This document shows, piece by piece, positions 28,880 to 64,000 of a DNA stretch of 64,000 nucleotides. Numbering within the stretch: the stretch's first letter is position 1; every line of letters starts with the position of its first letter. The translations under genes and the position numbers were made by a program. Origin of the DNA: Phalacrocorax aristotelis (Eukaryota; Chordata; Aves; Suliformes; Phalacrocoracidae); assembly GCF_949628215.1 (NCBI RefSeq), contig NC_134310.1:10181401-10245400 (forward strand), given 5' to 3'. A model generated the notes under the pieces. It saw nothing but the letters and a program-made list of their open reading frames with translations, was not told where the DNA came from and did not search any database.

Positions 28880-30260
28880 CAGGCCGCACCCTGCCCCCTC
28901 ACACAGGGACAGCACCGGCCCCAGTGCCCATTCATTGCTGCGACGGGCGGGCGCGCGCCTGCCGCCGCCACCCCCAGCTCCGGCAGTATCCGTCGCGGCC
29001 AGGAGGCCGCTTTGGCTCCGCCACCCCCTCCAAGCGGCCCTTCCTGCCGCCATGGCCCGGCGGCGCTGTCCCCTCCCGGCTGTTGCTCCTCCTCCTCCCC
29101 GCTCTGTCCCAGGGCGCAGGACTGACATCACGCTCAGGGTTTCCATCCGACTAAGGGGGGGGGGAAGGGGGAGGGGGAGGAGGAGGAGGAGGTAGGTGGT
29201 TGAACGGAGTGGCAGCGTGATGGCGGTGGTCGGGAGGACTTAAGAAACGGCGGCGGAGCAACACAGCACCTATTCCCCAGGCTTCTCCCTGCCCGGTTTG
29301 GGGCCCTATTGTTCAAGCCGGTGGGGGCTGCAGGCGAGCCCACCGCGTGGGGCTGTAAGGAGCCGGCGGCCCAGGCCCTGTGGCAGCCGCAGGAGCAGCC
29401 TCCGACCCTAGGTTGCAGCACAGACCTCTTCGTGGGGTGTAGCGCCGTCTCGGACCAGGGCAGCCCTAGGGAGGCCGGGCCGGGCCGGGCGCACGCACGC
29501 AGGTAGGCAGAGGCCCGCCATGGCTCCTTTCCCTGGTCTGGAGTTGAGCGGTGGCAGTCGCTTTCGAAGATGGATGGGGAGGCGGCTGGCGTTGAGAAGG
29601 GCTTGGATGCCCAGCGCGGGGCTGGGCTCCTGGGCCCACTCGCTGTTTTCCGAAGAGGGAGTCGAGGCGGGCAGCCGGGGTTGAGCCTCTTTCGCTGGTT
29701 CCTGCGGGGAGAGCCTGTGACGAACCGGCTGGGAGAGGCAGGAGTGCGGCCTTCGCTCTTTTCTGGCCATGGGGGGCGCTGGGAGAAGCGAGCACGGAGG
29801 ACTGGCAATACCGCCAGGGAGCCTTGGCCAGGAGCAGCGCCTGTGCGGGTCGCGCCACCAGCAGAGGGCAGTCTCCGGGGGCGGGAGGTGAACCCGCGGG
29901 AGGTGGGGAGGCAGCCCTGGCCTGGGCTCTCCCCGGGAGCGCCTTGGGAGCGGTCGGTCACGGGAGGCCGCGAGAGCGCGGCGCGGGTGGTCGGGGAGGA
30001 TCATCGCGGAGCAGGGAATGGGCGACAAGGAGCGAGTTTTGTGGCCACTAAAGATGTTTCCTGGGGCCCGGGGAGTGCCGGTCCCGGAGGTGGCAGGGTG
30101 TTCGCACCCTGGGCGCGGGAGGGCAGACAGCGCGGAGCTTGGCCTCGTTGGGCATCAGCGGCCGATCCGCGAGGAACCACTAAACTGCCTGGCTCGCCGC
30201 CGCGGGGGCCCCAGACTCGCTTCGCGGCTTCTCTGGGGTTACAGGGCTCTTTCCTATCAT
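28880..30260 (+). promoter_or_regulatory. CpG island, probable CHD1 promoter and non-coding exon 1
   Basis: GC content and CpG density rise sharply here against AT-rich surroundings. The island ends about 0.75 kb before the acceptor of the first coding CHD1 exon (31017). It probably holds the transcription start and a 5' untranslated exon. Candidate donors are GAG|GTAGGT near 29191 and CAG|GTAGGC near 29502, but I cannot choose. The long ORFs in the island on both strands are expected from GC-rich sequence and are not called as genes. Confidence 0.7.
29155..29193 (+). repeat. G-rich purine run in the CpG island
   Basis: A run of ten G followed by AAGGGGGAGGGGGAGG and GGA repeats. It has several G tracts of three or more, so could form a G-quadruplex on the + (non-template) strand of CHD1. 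Confidence 0.6.
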
Positions 30261-31164
30261 TTTTCTCCCGTCATGGCCTTTGTTTGCTGGCTGGAGTGGC
30301 TCTGGTATCTGAGATGGTGCCTGAGCGCAGGGCTTTTTCCATCCCGGAACGAGGTGGCACCCACCTCCATCACGAGCTGTAGGTCGGGCTGTATTAGAGG
30401 AGAGCACCTCGAGGCAGCCAACCTGCAGGCGATCCCCTAATCCCTTTCACACCACTAAATCTGTGAGAGGCGCTGCTCTTTAGCTGACTATCAGTGAGTT
30501 CATACTTGCGCTCCATTTAAAGTGAGCCTAAACTTTTTCTAGGTGCATCTGACACGGCAGAGACCTGATTGAAGATGTTAATGTATATGAAATAATGATC
30601 AATCCATCTGTGGGATCTTGTTAGCTTGATGTAGTTGAGCCAATTTTAAAAAATGGGACAGTCTCTATTTTCCTGCCTCTACCCCCAACTGGATGTAAAC
30701 ATGTCAGTGTCTGGAAATGCTACTGATATGTTTGTTTTGTGCATGAAATAATTTTGCTAATCAGATCTTGGAGCATTAATATCTATAATTTATATTTATG
30801 TGTTTGGGGAGGCTGTTTTCCTTTAAAAGTTAGATCTGGTTGTTCTTAAGACAGTACTATGGCATATCAAAAACTATTTTTCAGTTAAAAAGATGTTAAA
30901 TGTGATAGATACTCCCTTTCAGTGTTGTTGTGACAGGACAGGTTATTTTCAGTATCTTTCAGTTAGCAACCATCAAATATTTCAAATTATGTCAACATTT
31001 TCCTTTGCTATTTTAGGTAATTTGGGAAAAATCTTCAATACCTGCAGAGAACAGTTGAGTAAACAAGTCACCTGGAAAACAGAGTACCAAGAAGTAGATT
31101 CTTGATATCTGCCTTCTAACCTGAGTGGACTTCTATTTATCTTTTAAACTTCTTAATATTTACA

Positions 31165-64000
<32,836 letters not shown>

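Noticed and set aside
28824..30440. Long ORFs on both strands in the GC-rich island (for example 270 codons at 29570-30382, 275 codons at 29961-29134 minus)
   Set aside because: Expected in GC-rich DNA where stops are rare. Overlapping frames on both strands have low-complexity Pro/Arg/Gly translations and no known domain.

Overview
This is nuclear DNA from a bird. It contains CR1 LINEs ending in the usual (ATTCTATG)-like 3' tail, avian-type ERVL LTRs, an alpha/beta-like endogenous retrovirus with a tRNA-Trp primer site, and the 5' part of the chromodomain helicase gene CHD1. In birds CHD1 lies on the Z and W sex chromosomes. The dense nested retroelements and several unusual residues in the CHD1 N-terminus suggest the W copy, but nothing in the window decides Z versus W. 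Layout: 1-4815 is the 3' part of a + strand retrovirus (ERV-A: gag, pro, pol, two tiny 3' ORFs, 3' LTR) inserted in a CR1 whose 3' part runs to about 5636. 5640-12847 is a rearranged ERVL cluster: a decayed + strand RNase H/integrase remnant, a minus-strand LTR-gag-protease half, and a + strand RNase H-integrase-LTR half joined head to head, with no reverse transcriptase. 13166-15945 is a minus-strand CR1 with a second CR1 nested in it. 17154-18065 is a minus-strand LTR abutting another + strand RNase H scrap. 18100-26011 is a + strand CR1 broken by an LTR (20214-20826) and by a second copy of the retrovirus (ERV-B, 21980-25960). 26998-27537 is one more LTR. From 28.8 kb the sequence changes: a CpG island (about 28.88-30.26 kb) is followed by 12 consecutive CHD1 coding exons (31165-63327). 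These join into one open frame of 592 codons, all with GT-AG introns; the gene continues beyond the window. CHD1 introns hold further CR1 copies, including a three-level nest in intron 7 (52050-59548) with a nearly complete CR1, and one LTR fragment in intron 2. The retroviral copies show a full expression layout: gag, pro and pol lie in three successive -1 frames, linked by two canonical slippery heptamers, the first followed by a strong stem-loop. ERV-A has no env, only a splice-acceptor-like site and a 58-codon single-span membrane ORF before the LTR. Neither copy looks functional, because gag is interrupted in both. I see no RNA genes, CRISPR arrays or complete host genes other than the partial CHD1. 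I did not find a clearly new biological system. The best leads are the frameshift layout with the env-less 3' end, the duplicated flank-plus-LTR structure at ERV-B, the possible autointegration junctions in ERVL, and the membrane-rich N-terminus of ERVL Gag.
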